Assembly (NCBI GenBank): GCA_044433365.1
Contig: JAWXTR010000078.1
Location: 1 to 15,961, forward strand
DNA: 15,961 nt
Direction of reading: 5' to 3'
Origin: CAMQVM01 sp044433365
GTDB lineage: Bacteria > Bacteroidota > Bacteroidia > Bacteroidales > Rikenellaceae
Part shown: positions 1-6,083 of the stretch, piece by piece
Layout of the letters: the number at the start of each line of letters is the position of its first letter
How positions within the stretch are numbered: position 1 is the stretch's first letter
Translations under genes and position numbers: made by a program
Notes under the pieces: model-generated
What the model saw: only the letters and a program-made list of their open reading frames with translations
What the model was told of the DNA's origin: nothing
Database searches by the model: none

Positions 1-96
1 TCTTAACTCTGTCCAAAAAAAATAAATTTGCATTATTATGAACCAGAAGATATAATAACTACATACGGAGTTAAAAATATATTGTATTAGATAATA

Positions 97-139
97 GGAA
101 CTTCGAAAAATCGAATAAAATCAATTATTAGAACTCCCC
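97..139 (+). repeat. Family-B dispersed repeat unit (forward)
   Basis: A 43-bp copy of a short repeat that recurs in whole or part at 604-620, 708-749, 3344-3504 (as the two ends), 5896-5909, 8035-8066 and 14516-14540. The unit runs from GGAACTTC to TTAGAACTCCCC, so its ends form an imperfect inverted repeat around an AT-rich middle (AAAAATCGAATAAAA). It lies 23 bp upstream of the small membrane-protein gene. Its mobility is inferred only from recurrence. Confidence 0.75.
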
Positions 140-162
140 AATAGTTTTAAAATAGATAAATA

Positions 163-501
163 ATGAAAACAAAAAATGCAAAATTATCTAAATTTATAGA
201 TAACCATTTTAAATTTTATTCAATAATAGGAGTAGTGCCGTTCATTGTTACAGTAATTTCGGTACTATTTGAAATAGGATTTACGACAAAATTATTAGTT
301 AATATACCTAAAGATTTTATTTTGTCTTTTGGATTGTCTGTCTTGTTTGTTTTTAGTATAATATGGCTTTTTCTTCTCTGGTTATTTAAAAATATACATT
401 TTATAATTAGGTTGATATATTTTACTCTATTTTTAATAATTGAATTACATTTTTCACTTTTTACCATTGCAGGTTTTGCTGATTGGATAGCACCCAATTA
501 A
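163..501 (+). CDS. Small hydrophobic membrane protein, function unknown
   Basis: Encodes 112 residues I do not recognise. A short basic N-terminus (MKTKNAKLSKF) precedes three hydrophobic stretches at about residues 19-37, 52-74 and 80-106, so it is probably an integral inner-membrane protein with three passes. There are no catalytic motifs. The codons are strongly A/T-biased, unlike the DPP7 gene next door, which fits accessory or acquired DNA. The ATG at 163 is the first in-frame start after the repeat unit at 97-139, and there is no clear Shine-Dalgarno, as is common in Bacteroidota. A second, shorter reading frame follows 12 bp downstream and resembles its N-terminal half. A small immunity-type membrane protein is possible, but nothing in the window proves this. 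The minus-strand frame over the same region is a shadow. Confidence 0.5.
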   Translation: MKTKNAKLSKFIDNHFKFYSIIGVVPFIVTVISVLFEIGFTTKLLVNIPKDFILSFGLSVLFVFSIIWLFLLWLFKNIHFIIRLIYFTLFLIIELHFSLFTIAGFADWIAPN

Positions 502-513
502 ATAGAAAAAATT

Positions 514-612
514 ATGAAAAACCTAATCAAAAAATATTATATATTTAATATATATCTATGCGTTATTCCGTTTGTGTTTTGGGTAATAACTTATATAGGC
601 AAATTGGATTAG
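514..612 (+). pseudogene. Probable truncated paralogue of the preceding small membrane protein
   Basis: A 32-codon frame (ATG at 514, TAG at 610-612). It encodes a peptide with a basic start (MKNLIKKYY) and one hydrophobic segment (VIPFVFWVITYIG). That segment aligns by eye with the N-terminal region of the upstream gene (FKFYSIIGVVPFIVTVIS). The frame ends inside a family-B repeat fragment (604-620), which supplies the stop codon, so I infer a tandem duplicate cut short by repeat DNA. It could instead be a genuine one-pass micropeptide. Similarity was judged by eye only. Confidence 0.35.
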
Positions 613-620
613 AAGTTCCC
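604..620 (-). repeat. Family-B half unit
   Basis: Reads on the minus strand as GGGAACTTCTAATCCAA, the GGGAAC end of the family-B unit. It overlaps the stop codon of the 514-612 reading frame. Confidence 0.6.
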
Positions 621-643
621 TTCAAATTATACATTACAAAATT

Positions 644-677
644 AAAAAATGCGATACATCTTTCGGGATGTATCGCA
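644..677 (-). terminator. Rho-independent terminator downstream of DPP7 gene
   Basis: A perfect 11-bp stem (TGCGATACATC at 650-660 paired with GATGTATCGCA at 667-677) closes a TTTCGG loop. On the minus strand it is followed directly by six T residues (AAAAAA at 644-649 on the plus strand). It lies about 80 bp past the stop of the minus-strand DPP7 gene and should end that transcript. The plus side has only a weak T-tract. Confidence 0.8.
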
Positions 678-707
678 TTAAAAATGAGTTATAAAAACTC
701 TATATAA

Positions 708-749
708 GGGAGTTCTAATAATTGGTTTTATTCAATTTTTAGAAGTTCA
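708..749 (-). repeat. Family-B dispersed repeat unit (reverse)
   Basis: A near full-length copy in reverse orientation (GGGAGTTCTAATAATTGG ... TTTTTAGAAGTTC). It sits in the DPP7 3' untranslated region between the stop codon and the terminator. The same order (stop codon, family-B unit, terminator) recurs downstream of gpmI. Confidence 0.75.
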
Positions 750-755
750 CTAAAA

Positions 756-2894
756 CTATTTTACAATTGTCATTTCATCGATTAGACGAGTACAACCAGC
801 AAATTTGTCGATAATAAATAGTGTGTAACGAATATCTACAGAGATACAACGTTGAAGCGATGGTTCGAAAGCGATATCGCCACTCATAGCCTCCCAGTTA
901 CCATCAAATGCAGTACCGATAAGCTCACCATTACCATTAATTACAGGGCTACCAGAGTTACCACCTGTAATATCGTTGTTTGAGATAAATGCAACAACAA
1001 CATCTTTTTTACCATACTTACCAAAGTTTTTCTTTTTGTAAAGCTCTTTTAATTTTGGATGTACAGTAAACTCATAAGCATTATTTGGATCCTCTTTTTG
1101 AAGAACTTCGCTTAGGAATGTTGTGTAGTTATAGTCAAGATATGGAAGAACGTTACCGTAAGTTAAACGCATTGTAAAGTTAGCATCTGGATAAAAAGTT
1201 TTAGCATCTTTATCCATCTCCATATATCCTTTAATAAATAGGCGGTGACCACGAGCAAACATTTCGTTATACTCTTTAGCTTTTTCGCCATTAGCTTTAT
1301 AAACCTCAGAGACCGAACGAGCAAAAGCCATAAATGGGTCGTTTGCAAGAGTTTTTGAGCTTGGAGAAGCTAAGAAGCTATTAAGTTTTGCTTCGTTTTC
1401 AAAGATAGAGTTGTCGTAAAGCTCATCAACAGCTTTATCAGCACCAATTTTTTCGATTGCAGCGAAAACTGTAGGGCGGTTAATAGGAGTTACATCGCTC
1501 ATAAATAGTTTTACCATAACTTTAGCAGCTTTGCGGTCGGTAGATGGGCTATAGTTTTTGTAGAACGCCTCAGCCGATTTTTTAGCAGCTTCTAGTGCAC
1601 CCTCCACATCATTTTCAAGTCCACGTTCCTTTTTGTCAAGCTCTACAGCAAGAGGTTGGAAAGTAGAAGCCATACGAGTTAGCTCAATACCACTAAGAAG
1701 CGACTCCATAAGGTAAGAGTTTGTGTAGTTATAAGGCATACGACCCTCTACTGCTTTGTGGATAAGCTCTATAGCCTCACCATATTCAGCTTTGCGCTCT
1801 GCGCCACCAGCTTCAACCCACTCAGTAAAACGCTTTTCGATAGCAGCTTTTTCACCAACTACATCAAGTTTTTCGATACCTTGGTTCATACCGATAGCAT
1901 TTTTCCAGTAGTTAGAGCTACCTGCATATTTTGAAGCGTATTGGATATTGATTTTTTGACTTGCTTTCATATCTGCCATTAACACCTCTTGACGCTCACC
2001 ACGTACTTTAATACGGATAGGGTTGTTTTGTGTTAATGTTTCGCTAACCTCAGCAGAAGTCATATAACGACTAGTGCTTCCTGGGAAACCGATTACCATA
2101 GAGAAATCGCCCTCTTTAACTCCTTTTAAAGAGATAGGTAGATGGCGTTTTGCCTGCATAGGGATATTGTCAGCAGAGTATTTAGCTGGATTACCGTCTT
2201 TGTCGGTGTAGATACGGAAGATAGAGAAGTCGCCAGTGTGACGAGGCCACATCCAGTTGTCGGTATCACCACCAAATTTACCGATTGAGGTTGGAGGTGC
2301 ACCTACCATACGAACGTCGTCGTAACGTTGCATCTCAAACAAAAGATATTGGTTACCACCGAAGTAGTCACGTACCATAACATAACAACCTGGAGCATCA
2401 GTTGCATTCTCTTTAGTGATTTTAGCAGTTAGCTCAGCCACTTTTTCCGAACGCTCTTTCTCAGTCATAGAGTTAGAAAGCTGAGGGATGATTTGGTCGG
2501 TTACATCAACGATTTTTTTAACAAATGTAGCTGAAAGACCTGGCGTTGGAATCTCCTCTTCAAAAGAGTTCGACCAAAAACCATCACGTAGGTAGTCGTG
2601 CTCTACAGATGAGTGCGATTGGATAGCTCCGTAACCACAGTGGTGGTTAGTAAGAAGCAGACCTTGCGATGAGATAACCTCACTTGTACAACCACCACCA
2701 AAAATAGCGATTGCATCTTTTAAGCTTGTTTGATTTGCGCTGTAAATATCTTCTGCGCTAAGCTTTAAACCCTTTGCCTGCATATCGGCAATGTTTAATT
2801 TTTTTAGGAATGGAAGCAACCACATCCCCTCGTCGGCCTTAGCCGAAAATGCTAACGTCATAACTGCCGCTAGCGATAGAAAAAATTTCTTCAT
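756..2894 (-). CDS. dpp7: S46 family dipeptidyl-peptidase, DPP7 type
   Basis: Exported serine peptidase that removes dipeptides from the N-termini of oligopeptides in the periplasm. DPP7 prefers hydrophobic residues at the second position and serves amino-acid and peptide catabolism. The length of 712 residues is normal for the family. A signal peptide spans about residues 1-20 (MKKFFLSLAAVMTLAFSAKA, cleavage before DEG). The chymotrypsin-like triad is visible: His85 in LTNHHCGYG, Asp222 in PRHTGDF and Ser647 in GGNSGSPV. The S1-pocket region reads AFDGNWEAMSGDI, with Gly665 where aspartate/glutamate-specific DPP11 enzymes carry Arg; this is why I call DPP7. The gene stands alone on the minus strand with its own terminator at 644-677. 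I found no convincing TAnnTTTG promoter with a well-spaced upstream box; the 120 bp ahead of the start are very AT-rich. The catalytic domain looks intact. The DPP7-versus-DPP11 call rests on this one position and the matching C-terminal stretch. Confidence 0.93.
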   Translation of the reverse strand: MKKFFLSLAAVMTLAFSAKADEGMWLLPFLKKLNIADMQAKGLKLSAEDIYSANQTSLKDAIAIFGGGCTSEVISSQGLLLTNHHCGYGAIQSHSSVEHDYLRDGFWSNSFEEEIPTPGLSATFVKKIVDVTDQIIPQLSNSMTEKERSEKVAELTAKITKENATDAPGCYVMVRDYFGGNQYLLFEMQRYDDVRMVGAPPTSIGKFGGDTDNWMWPRHTGDFSIFRIYTDKDGNPAKYSADNIPMQAKRHLPISLKGVKEGDFSMVIGFPGSTSRYMTSAEVSETLTQNNPIRIKVRGERQEVLMADMKASQKINIQYASKYAGSSNYWKNAIGMNQGIEKLDVVGEKAAIEKRFTEWVEAGGAERKAEYGEAIELIHKAVEGRMPYNYTNSYLMESLLSGIELTRMASTFQPLAVELDKKERGLENDVEGALEAAKKSAEAFYKNYSPSTDRKAAKVMVKLFMSDVTPINRPTVFAAIEKIGADKAVDELYDNSIFENEAKLNSFLASPSSKTLANDPFMAFARSVSEVYKANGEKAKEYNEMFARGHRLFIKGYMEMDKDAKTFYPDANFTMRLTYGNVLPYLDYNYTTFLSEVLQKEDPNNAYEFTVHPKLKELYKKKNFGKYGKKDVVVAFISNNDITGGNSGSPVINGNGELIGTAFDGNWEAMSGDIAFEPSLQRCISVDIRYTLFIIDKFAGCTRLIDEMTIVK

Positions 2895-3018
2895 GATTAT
2901 TTTTTATAATTTCTAATATGTTTAAAAAAGTATATTTATCATGCAAAGTTAACATTTTTTTAATAAAATTCATAAAAATAGCATTTTATTACCCATATTT
3001 AGCTTAAAACTGCAGATA

Positions 3019-3185
3019 TAAGTAGTGTAAAACAATTATTGCCATATTCTTAATAGCACTCTTGGAGCGATATTTTTCACTATTAAATCTCAATATAGAA
3101 CCACTATATTTTCGATTCAATAGCAAAAAATCTCATCTCCAATAGCACTTTTAAAAATACACCAATAATTATTTTACCCTACTTA
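3019..3185 (-). repeat. Family-A long palindromic repeat, copy 1
   Basis: One of four copies of a ~166-bp imperfect palindrome (others at 5915-6079, 7633-7799, 14221-14386). It begins TAAGTAGTGTAAAACAATTA and ends ATTATTTTACCCTACTTA. The two arms are largely complementary around a short centre (GAACCA). It lies between the divergent DPP7 and hip genes. There is no coding capacity. The ends fit a TA-flanked miniature transposable element, but no transposase is present in the window. Confidence 0.9.
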
Positions 3186-3193
3186 GCTTCGTA

Positions 3194-3225
3194 ATTTTTG
3201 AGCGATTTTGAGCAATTTTTGAGGC
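3194..3225 (+). repeat. Short imperfect tandem repeat upstream of hip operators
   Basis: Three imperfect copies of a 10-11-bp unit (ATTTTTGAGCG, ATTTTGAGCA, ATTTTTGAGGC) lie just before the first hip operator. The last copy contains TTTG at 3218-3221, which could act as a Bacteroidota -33 box. Confidence 0.5.
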
Positions 3226-3241
3226 TTTTATAAATAGACAC

Positions 3242-3341
3242 TATACCTTTTCGGGTATAATTATTGCTAAAAATAGTAATTTTATACCTTTTAGGGTATA
3301 AATTCATATATTTTTACTATATTTACACCCGATAAGGTATA
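3242..3341 (+). promoter_or_regulatory. Triple operator array of the hip operon
   Basis: Three 18-bp inverted repeats with the plan TATACC-N6-GGTATA lie at 3242-3259, 3283-3300 and 3324-3341. The first two are perfect in the arms; the third has one change (TACACC). Their starts are exactly 41 bp apart, about four helical turns, so repressor dimers would bind on the same DNA face. Known E. coli HipB operators (TATCC-N8-GGATA) are also 18 bp with similar ends. A possible promoter overlaps: TTTG at 3218-3221 and TACCTTTT at 3244-3251, a one-mismatch TAnnTTTG lying inside operator 1, although the 22-bp spacing is slightly long. I infer autorepression by the HipB protein encoded at 3519. Confidence 0.75.
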
Positions 3342-3343
3342 AA

Positions 3344-3504
3344 GGGAACTTCTAATAATTGGATTTTAACGCTTTTTCATTTTGAGGCTTCACCTTTGAA
3401 TTTTACAAAATGCACCGTAGGGCACCGCTACGCTCACATTTTGCAAAATCCAAATCTAAAACCTCAAAATAAAAAATCGAATAAAACCAATTATTAGAAC
3501 TCCC
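3344..3504 (+). repeat. 161-bp family-B inverted-repeat element in the hipB leader
   Basis: Bounded by GGGAACTTCTAATAATTGG on the left and CCAATTATTAGAACTCCC on the right, imperfect terminal inverted repeats of about 25 bp. A second, inner palindrome pairs TTTTGAGGCTT...TTTTACAAAATG with CATTTTGCAAAATCC...AACCTCAAAA around a GC-rich centre (CACCGTAGGGCACCGCTACG). It has no coding capacity. It lies between the third operator and the hipB start, so it would be part of the hip mRNA leader. The shape is that of a non-autonomous mobile element. Confidence 0.7.
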
Positions 3505-3518
3505 CTAAAATCACTATT

Positions 3519-3716
3519 ATGAATATATCAAAGTATGTAAAACAGATGCGAAAGATGTATAATCTAACGCAAGTAGATTTATCCGAAAAGTCGGGTGTAG
3601 GTCTACGTTTTGTACGTGAATTAGAGCAAGGCAAGGAGACTTTGCGACTAGACAAGGTAAATAAAGTGCTAAATTTATTTGGTAGCGAGGTTGGCGTTGT
3701 TCGAATACCTAAGTAA
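3519..3716 (+). CDS. hipB: HipB-like XRE-family DNA-binding antitoxin/autorepressor
   Basis: Encodes 65 residues forming a single compact helix-turn-helix of the XRE/Cro type: LTQVDLSEKSGVGLRFVRELEQG at residues 16-38 covers the two DNA-binding helices, followed by the usual final helices (LDKVNKVLNLFG). The C-terminal VGVVRIPK is the short beta-strand end typical of HipB proteins. It is shorter than E. coli K-12 HipB and lacks any long C-terminal extension. It is first in a tight operon: hipS starts 6 bp after its stop and hipT 3 bp after hipS, and all three are in one reading frame. Expected role: binds the three upstream TATACC-N6-GGTATA palindromes as a dimer and represses the operon, probably in complex with the other two proteins. 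The start at 3519 gives the standard N-terminus of the family. The hip assignment depends on the neighbouring HipA-like genes. Confidence 0.85.
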   Translation: MNISKYVKQMRKMYNLTQVDLSEKSGVGLRFVRELEQGKETLRLDKVNKVLNLFGSEVGVVRIPK

Positions 3717-3722
3717 TAGACT

Positions 3723-4043
3723 ATGAGAGAAGCAGATATATATTGCAACGATAAAATTGCAGGAGTCCTTATTGAAAGTGAAAACGGATATATATTTACT
3801 TATAACAAAGAGTATTTGAATAGTAAATATGCAGAACCAATTTCATTAACTTTACCACTGACAGACAAACCATATATAAGTATGGTGATGTTTCCATTTT
3901 TTGACGGTTTAATACCTGAGGGATGGTTGTTGGATATTGCTGAGCGTAGTTGGAAGATAGATAGAAGAGATAGAATGTCGCTTCTAGTAAACTGCTGCAA
4001 AGATTGTATTGGCTCTGTTAGTATTGTACAAAAAGAGGAATAG
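3723..4043 (+). CDS. hipS: HipS-like protein: stand-alone HipA N-subdomain 1
   Basis: Encodes 106 residues corresponding only to the N-terminal subdomain (HipA_N/couple_hipA type) of HipA kinases. Recognisable pieces are an early beta-hairpin (GVLIESENGYIFTYNKEYL), the ISLTLPL strand at residues 40-46, the diagnostic FFDGLIPEGW at 59-68 and a C-terminal DCIGSVSIV equivalent to the DxxGAv ending. In one-piece HipA this region is fused to the kinase; here it is a separate gene. In the E. coli O127 HipBST system the corresponding small protein, HipS, is the antitoxin that inhibits the HipT kinase, and I infer the same role here. It starts 6 bp after hipB and ends 3 bp before hipT, so it is surely co-transcribed. 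Its stop is TAG, in frame with hipT. A degraded N-terminal half of a broken hipA is the alternative, judged less likely because the downstream protein has its own complete N-terminus. Confidence 0.85.
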   Translation: MREADIYCNDKIAGVLIESENGYIFTYNKEYLNSKYAEPISLTLPLTDKPYISMVMFPFFDGLIPEGWLLDIAERSWKIDRRDRMSLLVNCCKDCIGSVSIVQKEE

Positions 4044-4046
4044 ATT

Positions 4047-4994
4047 ATGGAGAGATGTTTATATTGCTATAAAGAGCTTTTAGAGGGAGAGAAAGATTTT
4101 CATCCTAGATGTGCAAAAAAAATATTTGGCTTAACCACCGCCCCTCTACTTGACTACTCAAAAGATAAGATAACAGAGTTAGCAGAGCAAATTATTCGCT
4201 CTCAGAGTGCAGTCACGGGAGTTCAAGCAAAACTTTCGCTTGATATAGGAAAGAGTGAAGATAGTGAAGGGCAAAGACTCACTATTGTTGGTCTTTGGGG
4301 AGGTTATATCCTAAAACCTCAAGCTAATGAATTTCGCTCGCTTCCAGAGCTTGAAGATTTAACAATGCACCTTGCCACTGAGGCTAAGATTGCAACAGTT
4401 CCTCACTCTTTGATACGGTTTACCGATGGTAGGTTAGCCTATATCACAAAGCGTATTGACAGAGATGCAAAAGGCAAAAAATATGCAATGGAAGATATGT
4501 GTCAACTTTCGGAGCGACTCACAGAGTATAAATATAAAGGTTCGTATGAGCAAATTGCAAAGATAATAGACAAACATTCGACAACTCAGCTGCTCGACAA
4601 AATAAACTTCTGGGAACAGGTCATATTTTCATGGATAACAGGAAATGCAGATATGCACTTAAAAAACTTTTCACTCTACTCAAAGAAAAAAGGGGTATAC
4701 AACTTGACTCCTGCTTATGATATGTTATCAACCGTTTTAATTATGCCAGAAGATACAGAAGAGTTGGCATTGACACTTAATGGAAAAAAACGAAAGATAA
4801 AAGTTACTGATTTTAAAATATCTATGATAAATAGTGGATTAGACCCAAAAGCTATAGATAATATATTTGCAAAATTTATAAAAACTCTCCCTAAATGGAA
4901 AAAGATTATTGAAATATCTTTTTTGCCAGATGATATGAAGATGCAATATATTGATTTAATTGAGAATAGGATTGAAGAATTTATTGTGAGTTAA
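4047..4994 (+). CDS. hipT: HipT-like Ser/Thr kinase toxin with N-terminal CxxC-HxxxC motif
   Basis: A 315-residue HipA-family kinase lacking N-subdomain 1, which is the separate gene just upstream. Residues 1-28 hold Cys4-x2-Cys7 and His19-x2-Cys22 (CLYCYKEL...FHPRCAKKIFG), a likely zinc-binding knuckle seen in many Bacteroidota HipA-like proteins. The glycine-rich loop is QSAVTGVQAKLSL (residues 53-65) and the probable ATP-binding lysine is Lys90 in YILKPQ. The catalytic loop is GNADMHLKNF, with Asp202 as base and Asn207; the metal-binding aspartate is Asp225 in TPAYDMLST. The kinase therefore looks active. Known relatives phosphorylate aminoacyl-tRNA synthetases (HipA on GltX, E. coli O127 HipT on TrpS) and cause growth arrest; the target here cannot be read from sequence. 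In the loop, E. coli HipT has Ser-Ile-Ser before the Gly; here it is Ala55-Val56-Thr57. The stop codon lies inside a hairpin at 4988-5025. Confidence 0.88.
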   Translation: MERCLYCYKELLEGEKDFHPRCAKKIFGLTTAPLLDYSKDKITELAEQIIRSQSAVTGVQAKLSLDIGKSEDSEGQRLTIVGLWGGYILKPQANEFRSLPELEDLTMHLATEAKIATVPHSLIRFTDGRLAYITKRIDRDAKGKKYAMEDMCQLSERLTEYKYKGSYEQIAKIIDKHSTTQLLDKINFWEQVIFSWITGNADMHLKNFSLYSKKKGVYNLTPAYDMLSTVLIMPEDTEELALTLNGKKRKIKVTDFKISMINSGLDPKAIDNIFAKFIKTLPKWKKIIEISFLPDDMKMQYIDLIENRIEEFIVS

Positions 4995-5025
4995 ATCCAC
5001 AAAAGTGATTTTGCGGATTTAACTC
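4988..5025. terminator. Hairpin between convergent hipT and TPR-like genes
   Basis: A long stem pairs GAGTTAAATCC-A-CAAAA (4988-5004) with TTTTG-C-GGATTTAACTC (5009-5025) around a GTGA loop, with a single A/C mismatch. The hipT stop codon (4992-4994) is inside the left arm. Neither side has a strong T-tract, so terminator strength is uncertain, but its position between convergent genes suggests bidirectional transcript ending or protection. Confidence 0.55.
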
Positions 5026-5068
5026 AGATTAAACAGAATCATTCTCAAAACCCATTTTGCGAATTCTC

Positions 5069-5320
5069 CTAAACATTCAAATTTTCACGATATTCATGAT
5101 TCATCACCATTTTTAGTAGCTGTAAATATTGCAAAGCTCGGCTATTGCTATCATCTACTGTGAGAATAGCTACAAAATCGTTGTATGCAGCATGAAATTG
5201 TGAAGATTTATAGTACAACATTGCTCGTTTCTCCAAAAGAGATACATCGGTAGGATTTTTTACAATTTCACTATTTAAATTTTGTAGTGAAAGCTCAATA
5301 TTTTCAATATGGTTGCTCAT
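5069..5320 (-). CDS. Small TPR-like protein
   Basis: Encodes 83 residues, all predicted helical. The stretch from about residue 22 to 70 (NPTDVSLLEKRAMLYYKSSQ and on to the AVAILT-like and ALQYLQLL helices) follows the tetratricopeptide pattern of paired helices with small/large alternation (YYKSSQFHAAYNDF), so it is probably a one- to two-repeat TPR protein mediating protein contacts. No enzyme motif or signal peptide is present. It starts 1 bp after the nadD stop, so it is translated from the yicC-gmk-nadD transcript. Its specific function is unknown. It ends about 45 bp before the hairpin shared with hipT. Confidence 0.7.
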   Translation of the reverse strand: MSNHIENIELSLQNLNSEIVKNPTDVSLLEKRAMLYYKSSQFHAAYNDFVAILTVDDSNSRALQYLQLLKMVMNHEYRENLNV

Positions 5321-5321
5321 T

Positions 5322-5894
5322 TTATTTATAAAGTTTATGGCTCTCGATATATTTTTTTGTAATCTCTAATATATCGTCACTTCTATTTTCTCGAATATTA
5401 GTAGAACTAATATTCATAAGCTCTACACTACTTAAAACCTCAATGTCAGCACCTTTATACTGCTCTTTATCGAGGCTATACCCGTGACGTGGATAGACAA
5501 AAATTTTGGTCGATGATAAGATTTTGTCGATATTTCGCCAGTGGTATAAATTACAAAGATTATCGCTACCCATAATTATAGAAAACCTATAATCGGGATA
5601 TTTTACCCAAAGCTGCTCTAAAGTTTTATAGGTGTAAGAGGGCTTAGAGAGAGAAAATTCGATATCACACCCCTCCACTTTATCATCTAAATTGCAATAT
5701 TTGATTGCATCCGTCACCATCTGCAATCTATCACTTTCGGCTGCCAGAGTTGCACTATCTTTCATAGGGTTTTGAGGTGATACCACAAACCACACCCTAT
5801 CCACACCTTCAATTTGAGAAGCAACCTTTGCAATCTCCAAATGAGCAGTGTGGATAGGGTTGAAAGAGCCAAAATATAGGATAATATGTTCCAT
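5322..5894 (-). CDS. nadD: Nicotinate-nucleotide adenylyltransferase
   Basis: Transfers AMP from ATP to nicotinate mononucleotide, giving deamido-NAD in the cytoplasmic NAD biosynthesis pathway. At 190 residues it is of usual length. The nucleotidyltransferase signature is at residues 9-19 (GSFNPIHTAHL), followed by WFVVSPQNPMK, the substrate loop. The C-terminal ISSTNIR (162-168) matches the conserved ISSTxIR triphosphate-binding motif. The HxGH signature usually has Gly where this protein has Ala17 (HTAH), a mild departure that keeps both histidines. It follows gmk in the same direction, but the 189-bp gap is filled by a palindromic repeat and a family-B fragment, and the TPR-like gene follows after 1 bp. 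The start directly abuts the family-B fragment (AGAACTTCTAAAAG then ATG), so its translation signal is provided by repeat DNA. A phosphopantetheine adenylyltransferase is excluded by the ISSTxIR motif and length. Confidence 0.92.
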   Translation of the reverse strand: MEHIILYFGSFNPIHTAHLEIAKVASQIEGVDRVWFVVSPQNPMKDSATLAAESDRLQMVTDAIKYCNLDDKVEGCDIEFSLSKPSYTYKTLEQLWVKYPDYRFSIIMGSDNLCNLYHWRNIDKILSSTKIFVYPRHGYSLDKEQYKGADIEVLSSVELMNISSTNIRENRSDDILEITKKYIESHKLYK

Positions 5895-5895
5895 C

Positions 5896-5909
5896 TTTTA
5901 GAAGTTCTC
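5896..5909 (+). repeat. Family-B fragment at the nadD start
   Basis: TTTTAGAAGTTCTC, the GAACTTCTAAAA end of the family-B unit read on the minus strand. It lies immediately upstream of the nadD ATG and fills the space between that start and the family-A palindrome. Confidence 0.5.
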
Positions 5910-5914
5910 TTGAC

Positions 5915-6079
5915 TAAGTAGTGAAAAACAATTATTGCCATATTTTAAAAGCACTCTTGGAGTGATATTTTCCACTATTAAATTTCAATATAGAACCACT
6001 ATATTTTCGATTTAATAGCAAAAAATCTCACTCCAATAGTACTCTTAAAAATACACCAATAATTATTTTACCCTACTTA
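5915..6079 (-). repeat. Family-A long palindromic repeat, copy 2
   Basis: A 165-bp copy in the same orientation as copy 1, from TAAGTAGTG to CCCTACTTA. It occupies almost the whole gmk-nadD gap and ends 4 bp from the gmk stop codon. It differs from the other copies in both arms at matching places (for example both arms read GGAGTGA around the distal stem), so its arms pair better than in copies 1 and 3. Confidence 0.9.
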
Positions 6080-6083
6080 ATAT

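Noticed and set aside
7..90. Open frame at the left edge ending in YEPEDIITTYGVKNILY-stop
   Set aside because: It looks protein-like but has an in-frame stop at 4-6 and no start codon, so it can be at most a gene remnant; too short to support.
3723..4994. hipS and hipT as one hipA broken by a nonsense mutation
   Set aside because: The downstream protein has its own start and a complete CxxC-HxxxC N-terminal region not expected inside a one-piece HipA, and the split matches the HipBST boundary. The in-frame TAG is kept as a separate finding.
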